64,000 bases of DNA from Dyadobacter sp. (GCF_017744695.1 NZ_JAGIAS010000001.1:401013-465012); one strand, 5' to 3'; counted from the first letter of the stretch, positions 53,004 through 63,238 are shown. Numbers and translations are program-made. Notes: a model not told the origin generated them from the letters alone.

Positions 53004-53441
53004 CTACCGTCTGGCACTTAACCTTTTGGGGGAAGTGCCAATGATCCAGTTGATGAAGTCGGTATTACAATATCGCCTGCCGCTAAGAACCCATTCAATG
53101 CACTCCCGTACTTCCGTTGCTTCCGCATCTTTTTTTAAGAAACCATGGGCCCCAAGCCTTAGAAATGGGACAACCGTTGATCTCTGCCGGTAAAAGATGA
53201 TTATTTTGCAATCGGGCCAATACGCGGTAATCGATTGGCAAAACGGGAGATCCTGTTCACAAATTACAGGGTTGACATTGATGATGGCGAGGTTAGGACT
53301 GACTTCCACGTGTGTCATCGAGTCTATCATCAGTTCGGCTGACCCAAATGGAAAAATATGAATGCCCTTGACCGCATCACGCAAAGTTTGCGTCAGTCTT
53401 ATCATGGAGGGCGTGTGAGTATCAATTACCGTTGAAATCAT
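53004..53441 (-). CDS. stand-alone pseudo-receiver protein
   Basis: The 145-residue protein is a receiver-like fold without output domain. Strand 3 ends L-A-I-I-N-V-N-P, so the phosphoacceptor Asp is replaced by Asn, and the first strand has D7-T8 instead of two acidic residues; the Lys in G-F-L-K-K is kept. It resembles the N-terminal part of the pseudo-regulator at 30316 and may regulate by protein contact. ATG 53441 is chosen over TTG 53447. It lies between two T9SS cargo genes. Confidence 0.75.
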   Translation of the reverse strand: MISTVIDTHTPSMIRLTQTLRDAVKGIHIFPFGSAELMIDSMTHVEVSPNLAIINVNPVICEQDLPFCQSITAYWPDCKIIIFYRQRSTVVPFLRLGAHGFLKKDAEATEVRECIEWVLSGRRYCNTDFINWIIGTSPKRLSARR

Positions 53442-53600
53442 AAACAAAGGCGAAAATGTTCATATTGCCATTGATGATCTGCATATAAAACGACCACATA
53501 TCCAAAGTGTCCCGATAACACGAGGAGTGCATTACTTTACCCAAAATGTTAAGTATGCAGGTCGCACGGCCCATTCAACCAGATACCCGCCCGTTTTTTA

Positions 53601-53632
53601 CCCCCTCTCCGATCTGGGATCGGAAGAGGGGG
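53601..53632 (-). terminator. stem-loop after the 1407-residue T9SS gene
   Basis: CCCCCTCTCCGAT (53601-53613) pairs with 53619-53632 with one bulged base, 23 nt after the minus-strand stop at 53655. The T-rich side is on the plus strand, so orientation as a terminator is uncertain. Confidence 0.5.
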
Positions 53633-53654
53633 CATTTTATTGGCAGGCACACGC

Positions 53655-56600
53655 TTATTTTTGAACAGCCGTTTTCAAGTGATGGATCAAGCCGGTTGTC
53701 TCCGTAACTTCGATGACATACATCCCTGCTGCCCAGTTAGTGACTTTTATGCCCGCGGCGGGGAAGTTCTTGCCGGAATAAACTACGGTACCACTGCTAT
53801 TGGTTATTGTCACGCGGGAGATTTTCCGTCCTGGCAAATCGTTCAGGAAAATCTTGTCGGATACAGGGTTAGGGTACGTAGCCAGACCGACAACGCCGGA
53901 CTCGACATTCCTGATGCCGCTGTAAGCAAAAGTCTGATCCTTGTCGACCATTTTGAGGCGGTAGTAGTTTTCTCCCGGAACCATTGCCTGGTGTACGAAA
54001 GTGTAATCGCGCCGTATTGCACTTTCTCCGAAGGATTCAACCCTGCCCAGCGGTCTCCAGTTTTTAGCATCCCTGCTGTGCTGCACCTCGAAATAATCAC
54101 TGTTTGTCTCCGAAGTCGTCGCCCAGGAAAGCAACGCCTGACCACCCTCTGAGGTGGCTTTGAACTCAATCAGCGTCACGGGCAATGCCGCCTGGTCTCC
54201 CGAGATATACAAAGTCGCCATAGCTGTGGCACCCTGCGAGTCGGTCGTGGTGTAAGGGAAACCAACACCGCCTTTGAAAGTTGCCACTGGCACAAAGTTA
54301 TAGCTTCCGTCATCTTGTAAAGTCAATGTACCTTTGTCGGGAACGGTGGTCGTTTGGGGGGTCACAGTTTGCGTATCCCCCTCCGGATCTGTATCATTCG
54401 CTTTCACCCCGTTTGCCGCGTTGGCGGTAATTCCCGTCGGAGAGGATAACAAAGCGTAATCGTCCGCGGCCTCGGTACTATTGGTCGTTCCGGTAAGTGA
54501 AACGGTAACGATCTGGTAAGCAGAGGCGCTTAAAGGAATGGGCCTGTTGTCGCTGACGGTGTACAGAATGGTATCTTTACCCACAATGCCTGTCGGAGGT
54601 GTATAAGTTACCGCACCTGTCGCCGAGTTAACGACCGCAGTTCCGCCCAGGCGCGTGTTGCCTGAATTACCTCCATTCAGGTCTGTCAGCACAACCGAGC
54701 CTGGAACTAACAGCACGTCCTTGTTTCCGGCTGCATCATTCACCAGCGAGTTGATAGTTACCGCCGTATTCAGTTTGGTAGAAGCAATGTCCAGGTTGGC
54801 AATCGGCGGATTGTTCGTTCCCGTGCCATTGACGGTAATAACAAGCAGTTCCACAGGACAATTTGTCGTCACCGATGGCGGACATACCGGTACCAGGAAG
54901 CGGTACACACCCGGAGTGCTGGAAGTAAACGTATAAGTTCCGTCGGCGTTGACAGCTGGCAATTCACCTCCCGGATTGGAGAAGCCTGCTACGGTCGTCG
55001 CACTGCCGTAGGTTGTGCCTGGGAGAATCATGTCGTTGGTAGACACATTTCCGTTAATGGCTACGCCTGCAAGCGCTACGTTCACATCCGGATTGGTCTT
55101 GTTGCAACTCAAACCGACAGCCATTCGTGTATCTACAATCGCGCCATAGACGTCTACGAATTGATCGACAGCCTGTGCCAGCGAACCGATCGAGATCTTG
55201 ATTTCGTCAAACGGTACGGTACTGTAAAAGCCTGGGTTGTAAAAATCAGAAGGAGTTCCAAACCATTGGTTCAATACTGACAGATCAAACAAGGCCGCAT
55301 CGTTTTTCGATTCCTGCTGGACCCCATTCAGGTAAGTCGTGATGGTGATACCGGTGAATAGCCCTCCTGAAAGCAGGAAAGGGTTCTTCTTGATGGTAAA
55401 GCCTGCAAAAGTACCTGCTGGGAACGTAGTGGCAGGAACTGCGACAGCCAACGAGTTGGTTTCCAATCCGCTGGCCAGGTTATGGATCCTGGCAAAGTCG
55501 GTGGTAGAGGCAGAAACCGCATTCCACGGCGCCTGCACCTCACAACCGGCACATGCAATTCCCTTTGTTCCTGTTTGTTCGGCGTCAATCACCGCTCCGT
55601 GGTTCTGGTCGCTCAACGTTACATTGAAGTCGCAGCCCACAGTGATAGCACAACTGCGCTGCATATACGCCCGGTAGATCAGGATATTACCCAGGTCTGC
55701 TCCGACCAGGTTGGTAATTTCCAGCTGAGCTTCATCGAAAGGCACTTTGCTGATAATACCAACGATTTGCCTGTTGGCCCCACCGGTTACCAGAGAAGTG
55801 CTGACACCCGCGGCCAGCGAATTGCCGGTACCGCTTTGCACCAGAACCCCATCGTTATACAGATGGATCGTCATACTTCCCAACGCGCCTGCGGACAGCA
55901 GTGTGCCTGACTCGATGTCAAAGCCTGCGAAGGACTCTGCCGGATAAGTTTCAATGGCATTGGCTACCGAAACAGTAGCTTTTGAGCCCACGCTTGCGCC
56001 CATAACCAGTGTCGCGGGCACTATCACAGCACCATTTACGATGTTCTCCGAGTTATTGAGCTGACAGGCAGCGCATCCTACTGCGTCGATCGATGTTCTG
56101 ATGCCATTGACATACACCGGATGCGTCGGATTGGAGACGGCAGTCAGCGTATTACAAGCCAGTTCGTTGGCGCAGAATGCTTTGAATACCGCGTTGTAGA
56201 TACGGGTCGTGCCTATATTCGCATTGATGACCGAGCTGACGGTGATCTTAACGCCGCTGAAAGGCTGTGTCGCCAGAAACCCGATGGTTTGCCGGCCAGC
56301 TCCGTTAAGTACCGAGCTTTTGGCAGATATCAACCCTGAGTTACCAGAAAACGATTCGATAACAGCTCCGTATTGATCTGTGGTGGAGATGGTAATCCCA
56401 GAGAGCGCGTTCACGCCGATCAGGTTCGGGTTATCGATATCAAAACCGGCAAAGGTGTTGATCGGATAGATTTTCGCTCCGTCGGTTACACCATATGCGG
56501 CCGTTGTGCCGATATTAGCGGGAACTACCAGTTCGGTATAATTGTCCGGATCTGCGTCGATGGCATTGCCAGACGCTACAATGTTACATTGCACACACGC

Positions 56601-57878
56601 GGTAGCATCAATTCCCGTGTTGCGGGTGTCAACAAAGACAGGGTAATTCGGTTTAACCAGCTTGGTGTTGGTATTACATGCTAATGCGGGGCCTTCGCAG
56701 AACCGTTCGGTCACTGCGCCATATACCCTGATCGGGGCCACTTGTACCGCACCGAGCATGGAGACACTGAACTGGATTTCGTCAAAGGCCAATTTGGTTT
56801 TAAAACCGGTGATGGCGTGCCCGGAAGAAGTAAAAAGGCCTGCGCTGCCCAAAGCACCTCCGTCGGAAACCGTTTCCTGCTGCACGCCGTTAAGGTAAGT
56901 CGTAACAGTGTGGCCTGCTGCGAATGCTACCCCGAGCGTTCGCTGGTCTTCTATCTCAAAGCCGGCGAATGTCCCGGCAGGATATATTGTTTTTGTGTTT
57001 TTGATCGAGACTGATCCTGTTGAAGCTATGGAAGCAACCAGGTCTATTTCCGCATAATCGGTTGCATCCGAATTGACCAGATTAGTAGTATTTCTCACTG
57101 CGCAGTTCACGCAGGCGACGTTAGTGCTGATACCGGTCCGGTCGGTGTTCACGTATACGGGGAACGTCGGGTTGTTCCATTGTTCTACGACATTACAAGG
57201 ACGGGGCGTCGATTCTGCGCAGAACTTGGTGGCCACCGCATTGAAGATTTGGGTCGTGCCCAGATTGACGCTTATTGACAAGGCCTGATCGATCTGGATC
57301 CTGTCAAAATTCTTGGTCGTCACAAAGCCGACCGTGGTCCTGCCATTGGTGTTGACAATGTTTGCAGCCAGCAAGCCGCCGGGCCCGGTGTATTGCTCCT
57401 GCAATGTGGTGCCCAGGTAGGTGCGAACCGTCAGCGAACCCAGCAATGTGGCGCCAATGATCCCGGTGTTCTGGATCTCGAAACCAGCGAAATATCCTGC
57501 CGGATAATACCCGTTATCGCTCTGGGCGGTCAGGCGCATCCCGCCTGTGGCTGATAACACGGCCAGGAAGGTCGCAAAATCACTCGTGCTGGAGCTGATT
57601 GCATTGGCAGGGTTGCTGACCACTGCTGCCGCCAGGCCATAAGTTCCCGTCCAAACTGTCCCGAATGGCACACTTGGGACGATGCTCATGTGATAGGTGG
57701 GCAGGTTCAGTGCGGTAGGTGTGTTACAGGGTAACAGGCTAGTGTCCGGGGAAACCACTTGTGCCCTGGACAAAAAGGGTATTAACATCAACACCCAAAG
57801 AAGAACCGTTTTTGTTGATGACAAGCCGATCGGTCGGTCAGTTCTAAGCAGAACCCGACTTGGTAGTAATTTTTCCAT
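53655..57878 (-). CDS. large T9SS cargo with five ~170-residue repeats and sorting domain
   Basis: A 1407-residue exported protein. After the signal (ending L-S-R-A-Q) come five repeats of roughly 150-190 residues, each starting with C-[ND]-x-x-T-type text and holding Y-P-A-G-x-F-A-G-F-[ED]-I; four carry a C-x-x-C pair such as C-V-N-C or C-A-A-C. Cadherin-like/Ig domains (~1010-1250: N-P-P-I-A-N-L-D, then a Y-T-P-P-type segment) follow. The end has the stem W-A-T-T-S-E-T-N-S-D-Y-F-E-V-Q and a type A sorting domain (T-Y-P-N-P-V-S). ATG 57878 is preferred over the in-frame codon at 57917. Likely a large surface adhesin. Confidence 0.87.
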   Translation of the reverse strand: MEKLLPSRVLLRTDRPIGLSSTKTVLLWVLMLIPFLSRAQVVSPDTSLLPCNTPTALNLPTYHMSIVPSVPFGTVWTGTYGLAAAVVSNPANAISSSTSDFATFLAVLSATGGMRLTAQSDNGYYPAGYFAGFEIQNTGIIGATLLGSLTVRTYLGTTLQEQYTGPGGLLAANIVNTNGRTTVGFVTTKNFDRIQIDQALSISVNLGTTQIFNAVATKFCAESTPRPCNVVEQWNNPTFPVYVNTDRTGISTNVACVNCAVRNTTNLVNSDATDYAEIDLVASIASTGSVSIKNTKTIYPAGTFAGFEIEDQRTLGVAFAAGHTVTTYLNGVQQETVSDGGALGSAGLFTSSGHAITGFKTKLAFDEIQFSVSMLGAVQVAPIRVYGAVTERFCEGPALACNTNTKLVKPNYPVFVDTRNTGIDATACVQCNIVASGNAIDADPDNYTELVVPANIGTTAAYGVTDGAKIYPINTFAGFDIDNPNLIGVNALSGITISTTDQYGAVIESFSGNSGLISAKSSVLNGAGRQTIGFLATQPFSGVKITVSSVINANIGTTRIYNAVFKAFCANELACNTLTAVSNPTHPVYVNGIRTSIDAVGCAACQLNNSENIVNGAVIVPATLVMGASVGSKATVSVANAIETYPAESFAGFDIESGTLLSAGALGSMTIHLYNDGVLVQSGTGNSLAAGVSTSLVTGGANRQIVGIISKVPFDEAQLEITNLVGADLGNILIYRAYMQRSCAITVGCDFNVTLSDQNHGAVIDAEQTGTKGIACAGCEVQAPWNAVSASTTDFARIHNLASGLETNSLAVAVPATTFPAGTFAGFTIKKNPFLLSGGLFTGITITTYLNGVQQESKNDAALFDLSVLNQWFGTPSDFYNPGFYSTVPFDEIKISIGSLAQAVDQFVDVYGAIVDTRMAVGLSCNKTNPDVNVALAGVAINGNVSTNDMILPGTTYGSATTVAGFSNPGGELPAVNADGTYTFTSSTPGVYRFLVPVCPPSVTTNCPVELLVITVNGTGTNNPPIANLDIASTKLNTAVTINSLVNDAAGNKDVLLVPGSVVLTDLNGGNSGNTRLGGTAVVNSATGAVTYTPPTGIVGKDTILYTVSDNRPIPLSASAYQIVTVSLTGTTNSTEAADDYALLSSPTGITANAANGVKANDTDPEGDTQTVTPQTTTVPDKGTLTLQDDGSYNFVPVATFKGGVGFPYTTTDSQGATAMATLYISGDQAALPVTLIEFKATSEGGQALLSWATTSETNSDYFEVQHSRDAKNWRPLGRVESFGESAIRRDYTFVHQAMVPGENYYRLKMVDKDQTFAYSGIRNVESGVVGLATYPNPVSDKIFLNDLPGRKISRVTITNSSGTVVYSGKNFPAAGIKVTNWAAGMYVIEVTETTGLIHHLKTAVQK

Positions 57879-58734
57879 ACGTTGCGTTTGATAAAATGTA
57901 ACAACAACATCCGGCATAGCGAACTACGAGGAGCATACTACACCGGGTGGTGACAGCCCTTTGTAAGGGCACAACAATCCCTGACAGGCGATTTGCCTGC
58001 TATAACGGGGGTAAACAAACGTCATAGGCATATCCTCCTATGACATCAAAAGAACCTGGCTGGAATGTTGACTGGCAACGACAGCACAAAGCCTTTTGCA
58101 ACCGAAGGCGAACATTGAGGAATAAAGAAAAGAATCTCCTGGTTTAAAGTCGGGTTAAAGTAAAAAAGTAACCGGATGTACTGCATGCTTATGGCACATC
58201 AGTGCGCATCATCACGGAGGCGGTCGTTCCCCTTCATAAGAGGGTAATTTTAATGGGGAGAAAAGCGGAGATAAGGTAAAAATCGTCATAGCGCTCGTCT
58301 GAATAGTGATTGAAACTAAGCTATTTTAAAACAGGCCCGGCCGTGGCCACTTTACAGGTGCTTACGCCAATTTGTAGTTCTTCCCGATAATATCGAATAT
58401 CCCAGTGTGCACAGAAAATAGAAACCTTTCTATCGAAAGCTACAAACAGAGATCCAATAATACAATAAAATAAATTCTACAAAAAAATATTTTTTATAGA
58501 TACAATACTACTTTCAAGCACCGAAGTTTCTACACAAAACACATAATATTCGGAATTTGTAACTTCTGTGCGCTAAAAACGTACATTCCCTGATATTTTG
58601 GAAAATCGGACCGGCGGCTACTTGTAGCGAAATTGCCACAAAAAAATTTCCGTTCTTGCTACGTCGCCATCCAACTCATCTGAAACAGGACGGGTGACGG
58701 ATGATAAAAAATGACGAGCCAGGTTCGCTGTTTT
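57879..58734. other. 856-bp intergenic region with three leader stem-loops
   Basis: No gene is supported. Upstream of the large T9SS gene are three perfect stem-loops: GCCCTT/AAGGGC (57956-57970), CAGGC/GCCTG (57985-57999) and GTCATAGG/CCTATGAC (58021-58044, 8-nt loop). They would lie in the leader of the minus-strand gene if transcription starts beyond 58044. The rest is AT-rich (e.g. 58440-58560) with no clear promoter box. Confidence 0.4.
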
Positions 58735-60048
58735 TCAAATTGCTCCATTCTGGTGCTCAGCGATGGGCAGCTTGACAAAGAAACTCGTACCCACACCCGG
58801 GTGTGTCGAAAACGTCAATTCTCCGCCCAAAGCCTCCACATACTTTTTCGAGAGTGTCAGTCCAAGCCCGCCCGAGCGCAACGTATTCGGTACGGGATTT
58901 TGCCAACCGCGCAGAATGTCCTTCTGAGCTGATTCAGAAATACCGGGGCCGGTATCGCTGATACAAAAAACATGCCGCCCATCCAGGTGCTGGTGTGTAA
59001 ACTTCACTGTTTCCGCTGCCCGGCATGCGCGGGTTGCATTGTTAATTAAGTTTCGAACGATGATGGTAAAAAGATACGGGTTCCCCCTCAGAAACAATGT
59101 TTCGGGTATGGCTGATTCGAATATCAAACCCTTCGACCGGGCAATATCCTGATAAACTTTGATTGTATCTTCAATTGCTTTGAAGGCATTGAAATATACG
59201 TCCTTATTTATCAATCTTCCTTCGGATTTGGTCATATCCAGCAGGTTCATCAATAAGTTTTGGGTATTAACAATGGATTGCCTGATTTCTGTCGTCAGCA
59301 TTTTCCTTTCAGCGGCACTCAACTCGTGATTCTCAATAATATTAAGATAGCTTTTGAGTGAAACAAGTGGAGTATGATAATCGTGGGATATAACGGAGAT
59401 CAACCGCACTTTTTCCTCATGCAGCTCGTCGAGCAGCATTGCCCTCTTTTCGGCTTTGTCTTTTTCCTTGCGGTAATTACTGATAATGTATCCCAGGCCA
59501 ATGAGTATCATGACTATGTTGACCACATAGGTTGAAGCGATATCGACAAATTGTTCTTTTCTATCCGTGTAGGTTGTAAGGATAAATTTCGGGTCCTGAT
59601 ACTCGAGCCAAAGCAATGTAGCGACGGTGACGAGATTGACGACTGTCAGAACCGGGTACCCTCGTTTGGGACTGACCGACAGCGAGAGAAAATAAACCAG
59701 GCAGAATGAGAGCATGGTAGAGCCATTTATGCCCGACGTCACCCGATAACTTATTACAAAAAAAGCGTGGAACAGCAATGAATATACCACCAGCGAAAAA
59801 AGCGTAAACCCCTTGACCCGAGACAGGTAATACAAAAGCAACTGCAGGGGAATCAACGCTGCGCTAATCCAGGCATACAACGTCATGCCTACCGCCAGGC
59901 TGAACACCAGTACATACACCATCACCAGCAGCGTGGAGATGCAAAGGAAGTGGAAAATGCGGCTTTGCAGCGTAAATCTCTCACTGGAACCCTGAAGTTG
60001 CTGCCAGAGCCTGTTGAGTTTGAAATAGAGTGGGTTATCTGTGGTCAA
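58735..60048 (-). CDS. membrane sensor histidine kinase
   Basis: The 437-residue protein has about six TM segments (residues ~30-195) without a large periplasmic domain, then a short coiled linker, HisKA and HATPase. H-box S-V-I-S-H-D-Y-H-T-P-L (near 225), N-box N-L-I-N-N-A-T, G1 D-T-G-P-G-I-S, G2 S-G-G-L-G-L are all intact. The start is TTG (60048), since a stop lies five codons upstream and no internal ATG precedes the first TM. It is not next to a response regulator; the pseudo-receiver at 53004 or the LuxR-type regulator at 37726 are the nearest. Confidence 0.9.
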   Translation of the reverse strand: MTTDNPLYFKLNRLWQQLQGSSERFTLQSRIFHFLCISTLLVMVYVLVFSLAVGMTLYAWISAALIPLQLLLYYLSRVKGFTLFSLVVYSLLFHAFFVISYRVTSGINGSTMLSFCLVYFLSLSVSPKRGYPVLTVVNLVTVATLLWLEYQDPKFILTTYTDRKEQFVDIASTYVVNIVMILIGLGYIISNYRKEKDKAEKRAMLLDELHEEKVRLISVISHDYHTPLVSLKSYLNIIENHELSAAERKMLTTEIRQSIVNTQNLLMNLLDMTKSEGRLINKDVYFNAFKAIEDTIKVYQDIARSKGLIFESAIPETLFLRGNPYLFTIIVRNLINNATRACRAAETVKFTHQHLDGRHVFCISDTGPGISESAQKDILRGWQNPVPNTLRSGGLGLTLSKKYVEALGGELTFSTHPGVGTSFFVKLPIAEHQNGAI

Positions 60049-60179
60049 AGAAAATCTGTATTAAATTACCGGCAATAAAACAGCAATAATACCGATTCTT
60101 TTGCCCTATGCAATTCCGCCCGGCTAAGTACGTCAAGTGGCTTGCTGCCGGCCTAGTCAACTGCATCGCCAATTTTGCG

Positions 60180-60578
60180 TCAAATGGCGCTCTCCCTCTT
60201 TCTTCCCGCTCGGAATGCGAAAAAACCAAACAGTAGACACAACCCGGTAAATGCGGACACGTTGATCCACGTTTCCAGGTAATGAAGGAAGCGCTGGTCA
60301 GGCTCAACATATCGGGCAAATACGATAACGCCGGCCAATGAAGAAAAGAAAAATGAAAGAAAAGACATCCTAAACAAATCCAGCAGGCCGCCTTTTAACG
60401 ACTGGAAATGTATCCACCGTCCGGCATAGACGTTGACGATCACAGTGATAAATGTAAAAATTGCCATCCCGAAACTATTCGGGGACAAGCCCATATACAT
60501 TGTCAATGCGCTAGCTGCCAGCGCAATAGCACCAAACACCACATGCCTGACCGTACTATTTCCGAGTCTCTTATTCAT
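60180..60578 (-). CDS. small four-TM membrane protein
   Basis: This 132-residue protein has four hydrophobic segments (starting near residues 12, 38, 70 and 105) with charged ends. I do not recognise a family. ATG 60578 is preferred over GTG 60596. It lies upstream of the kinase on the same strand, 131 nt apart, and may be co-transcribed with it. Confidence 0.65.
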   Translation of the reverse strand: MNKRLGNSTVRHVVFGAIALAASALTMYMGLSPNSFGMAIFTFITVIVNVYAGRWIHFQSLKGGLLDLFRMSFLSFFFSSLAGVIVFARYVEPDQRFLHYLETWINVSAFTGLCLLFGFFAFRAGRKRESAI

Positions 60579-60701
60579 GCTGCTTATTTGATGCACCGGG
60601 TAATGATCTGCCTTCTAATCACCAATTTAATCAATTTAACAGATTCTTCTCAACGTTTCCCCCTTGCGCGGTATCAGGTGTAAATACTTTTGCTGACAAT
60701 A

Positions 60702-60731
60702 TTTGTAATAAGTCTAAATAAATTACATTTG
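60702..60731 (+). promoter_or_regulatory. promoter of the TonB-dependent receptor gene
   Basis: TTTG (60702-60705), 18-nt spacer, TACATTTG (60724-60731): a full match to the Bacteroidota consensus. The leader to the ATG at 60761 would be about 23 nt. Confidence 0.65.
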
Positions 60732-60760
60732 CAGAAATTTCAATTTATTTCCCGCCACAA

Positions 60761-63109
60761 ATGTTGTCTCGATTTATACTTGTCTTTGTATTATCCATTT
60801 GCATCCTACCCAAGCACACCCTTTTTGCCCAGACAGAAAGAGGAACAATAAAAGGAACCGTTAAAAACGCCTTCAACCAGCCCGTCTCCTCGGCGCATAT
60901 CCTCATCAAAGGGAACGGCGCGGGAGTCCAAACCGATGAGAACGGCGCATTTATCGTAACGGACGTTGCAGCCGGCCCTGCGGCCGTTACCGTGTCGTCA
61001 TTAGGTTTTGTATCACAGGAAAAGAAGGTTCAAATCAGTTCCGGCGAAACCATTCTGGTTGAATTCAGGCTCGAAGAAAACACGTCACAACTAGACGAGG
61101 TAATCGTTTCCGCCAGCCGCCGGGTGGAATCTCTCGCAGAAACCCCCTCTTCGGTCACGGTGATCAGCCCCAAGGAAATAGATGCCCTTTCGACCATCAG
61201 TCCCAACATCGCCAATATCGTTGGGTACGCCGTCCCCGGATTGGGCTCATCGACCAACCAAACGGGAAACTACGGCCAAACCCTTCGCGGCAGGAATCTG
61301 CTGGTGCTGATCGACGGGATACCGCAATCCACCCCGCTCCGGGCAGGCGGAAGGGACATTCGTTCGATTGACCCCTCGGTGATTGAACGTGTGGAAGTCA
61401 TCAAGGGTGCGACAGCGATATATGGAAACGGCGCCGACGGCGGATTGATCAACTACATTACCAAAATACCTAAAGGCGCTCGTAAAATTGGCGGACTCAC
61501 GCAGGCAGGCCTTACGGGAAATACCAAAGGCGACAGCACTATCGGTTACCGCTTCTCCCAACAGCTTTTTGGCCAGCTCAATAAATTCGACTACGTGGTC
61601 AGTGGTATGTACGAAAAGACCGGCGTATACCGCGATGCCGAAGGCCAGGTGATTTCACCCGAGTACGGTCTGGGCGAAACGAAAATATACAATGCCTTCA
61701 CGAAAATCGGGTACAATTTCTCCCAAAAACAGCGGCTGGAACTGATGTACAACTATTACAGCTCGAACCAGCATTCGGCTTTTGTTTTGAAAAACGGGGT
61801 ATTTGGAAAAAGTCCGGCGATCGGCATCCTTGGAAAAAGAATCGGGATCGATGAAGGCACAAGGCATAACCACAATGTCAATCTCCAATATACCAACAAG
61901 GAAATCTTTGGCCGGACAAGCCTGACGGCCAATGTTTACTTGCAGGACTTCTGGACTGTATATTCCAATTCCGCTTCGTTCTACGGCAGCGGCCAGTCTG
62001 AAATCGTCTCCAACAAAAAAGGTTTAAGGGTTAATTTAAATACGCCATTACAGCTCGGCAGCAAAATTTCAGGAGATGTAACCTACGGCTTTGACCTTTT
62101 GAATGACAAGACAGCCCAGAGCCTCGTGGACGGAAGAGTGTGGGTGCCCAACATCGACATGCGGAACCTGGCGCCTTACGCGCAGCTGTCAACCCAGTGG
62201 TTTGATCACCTGAATGTGAAAGCCGGGGCCAGAGCGGAGAACATCAGGATTCAAATCGACGACTACAATACGCTGGCCACCGGCGCAAATGGAGCGGGGA
62301 GCATTGCCGTGAAAGGCGGGACCCTCGATTACAATGCGCTCGTCTTCAACGCCGGCGCCCGGTATTCCAAGTTCCGCTTATTCAATCCGTTTGTGAGCTA
62401 CTCGCAATCTTTTTCCGTTTTTGATTTGGGCAGGGTGCTCAGGGCTGCCAGGGAAAGCACTATATCCAAGCTGGAAACAAAGCCCATTATCGTAAATAAC
62501 TACGAAGCTGGTTTCGGCAGCCAGCTGGGTAAAGTCAGTCTGACTGCCGCCTATTATTACAGCACATCAAAACTTGGGTCCAACCTGCTGGAAGTTGATG
62601 GCGTATACATTGCCGAGCGGATGCCCGAGCGGGTGTGGGGATACGAGGTGCAGCTGGATTATCGTGTGCTCAGTCCGCTCACCCTTGGAGGAAACTACGC
62701 CTATGTCGAGGGCAAGGGAGACAAGGATCAGGACGGGAATTTTGACGGCGAGAAGGACATTTATCTGAACTCGAACCGAATTACGCCGGCAAAGGTTACG
62801 GCATATGCAAAATGGAATTACAAGAAACTAAACCTTGATCTCAACTGGATGTATGTCGGCAGCCGCAACAGGTTCCAACCCAATGAAAAGGGCGTGTATG
62901 CGCTGGGAGAAGCCCCTATCAAATCATTCGATCTGTGGAACCTGGCCGTTGCTTACAAAATCACCCCGCAATTCCGGTTAAGCCTGGGGATAGAGAACCT
63001 GCTAAACACGGCCTACTACCCGACAATTGCCCAGTTTTACGGTAACGACGCCAATTACACACGAGGAAATGGTCGTCGGTTCAACCTGGTTCTGGGTTAT
63101 GCTTTTTAA
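60761..63109 (+). CDS. TonB-dependent receptor (siderophore-type)
   Basis: The 782-residue protein has a signal peptide, a CarboxypepD_reg domain (~25-110: I-K-G-T-V-K-N-A-F-N-Q-P-V-S-S-A-H), a TonB-box-like L-D-E-V-I-V-S-A-S, a plug (residues ~120-240, G-A-T-A-I-Y-G-N-G-A-D-G-G-L-I-N-Y) and a barrel ending in the usual terminal strand. It lacks the SusC features (no G-A-R-A-S-N-G) and has no SusD, so a metal-chelate or other small-ligand receptor is likelier. The ligand is unknown. Strong promoter upstream. Confidence 0.92.
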   Translation: MLSRFILVFVLSICILPKHTLFAQTERGTIKGTVKNAFNQPVSSAHILIKGNGAGVQTDENGAFIVTDVAAGPAAVTVSSLGFVSQEKKVQISSGETILVEFRLEENTSQLDEVIVSASRRVESLAETPSSVTVISPKEIDALSTISPNIANIVGYAVPGLGSSTNQTGNYGQTLRGRNLLVLIDGIPQSTPLRAGGRDIRSIDPSVIERVEVIKGATAIYGNGADGGLINYITKIPKGARKIGGLTQAGLTGNTKGDSTIGYRFSQQLFGQLNKFDYVVSGMYEKTGVYRDAEGQVISPEYGLGETKIYNAFTKIGYNFSQKQRLELMYNYYSSNQHSAFVLKNGVFGKSPAIGILGKRIGIDEGTRHNHNVNLQYTNKEIFGRTSLTANVYLQDFWTVYSNSASFYGSGQSEIVSNKKGLRVNLNTPLQLGSKISGDVTYGFDLLNDKTAQSLVDGRVWVPNIDMRNLAPYAQLSTQWFDHLNVKAGARAENIRIQIDDYNTLATGANGAGSIAVKGGTLDYNALVFNAGARYSKFRLFNPFVSYSQSFSVFDLGRVLRAARESTISKLETKPIIVNNYEAGFGSQLGKVSLTAAYYYSTSKLGSNLLEVDGVYIAERMPERVWGYEVQLDYRVLSPLTLGGNYAYVEGKGDKDQDGNFDGEKDIYLNSNRITPAKVTAYAKWNYKKLNLDLNWMYVGSRNRFQPNEKGVYALGEAPIKSFDLWNLAVAYKITPQFRLSLGIENLLNTAYYPTIAQFYGNDANYTRGNGRRFNLVLGYAF

Positions 63110-63218
63110 GCGGTGCCCTATGTTTGCATAGAAACCTGCATTCATACTCAAAATCTGCGTCCGCTGCCATATCCCGTTTGAAAATAAAATTATGGGTACG
63201 GATAGGCGGTAAGCCACA

Positions 63219-63238
63219 TTGCTTAGTATTCTAGGCAA
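63219..63238. promoter_or_regulatory. short inverted repeat before the second sialidase-fold gene
   Basis: TTGCTTAG-tatt-CTAGGCAA: 7 of 8 pairs (the other G-T). It lies about 18 bp before the ATG at 63256 and could be an operator or the receptor gene's terminator. Confidence 0.35.
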
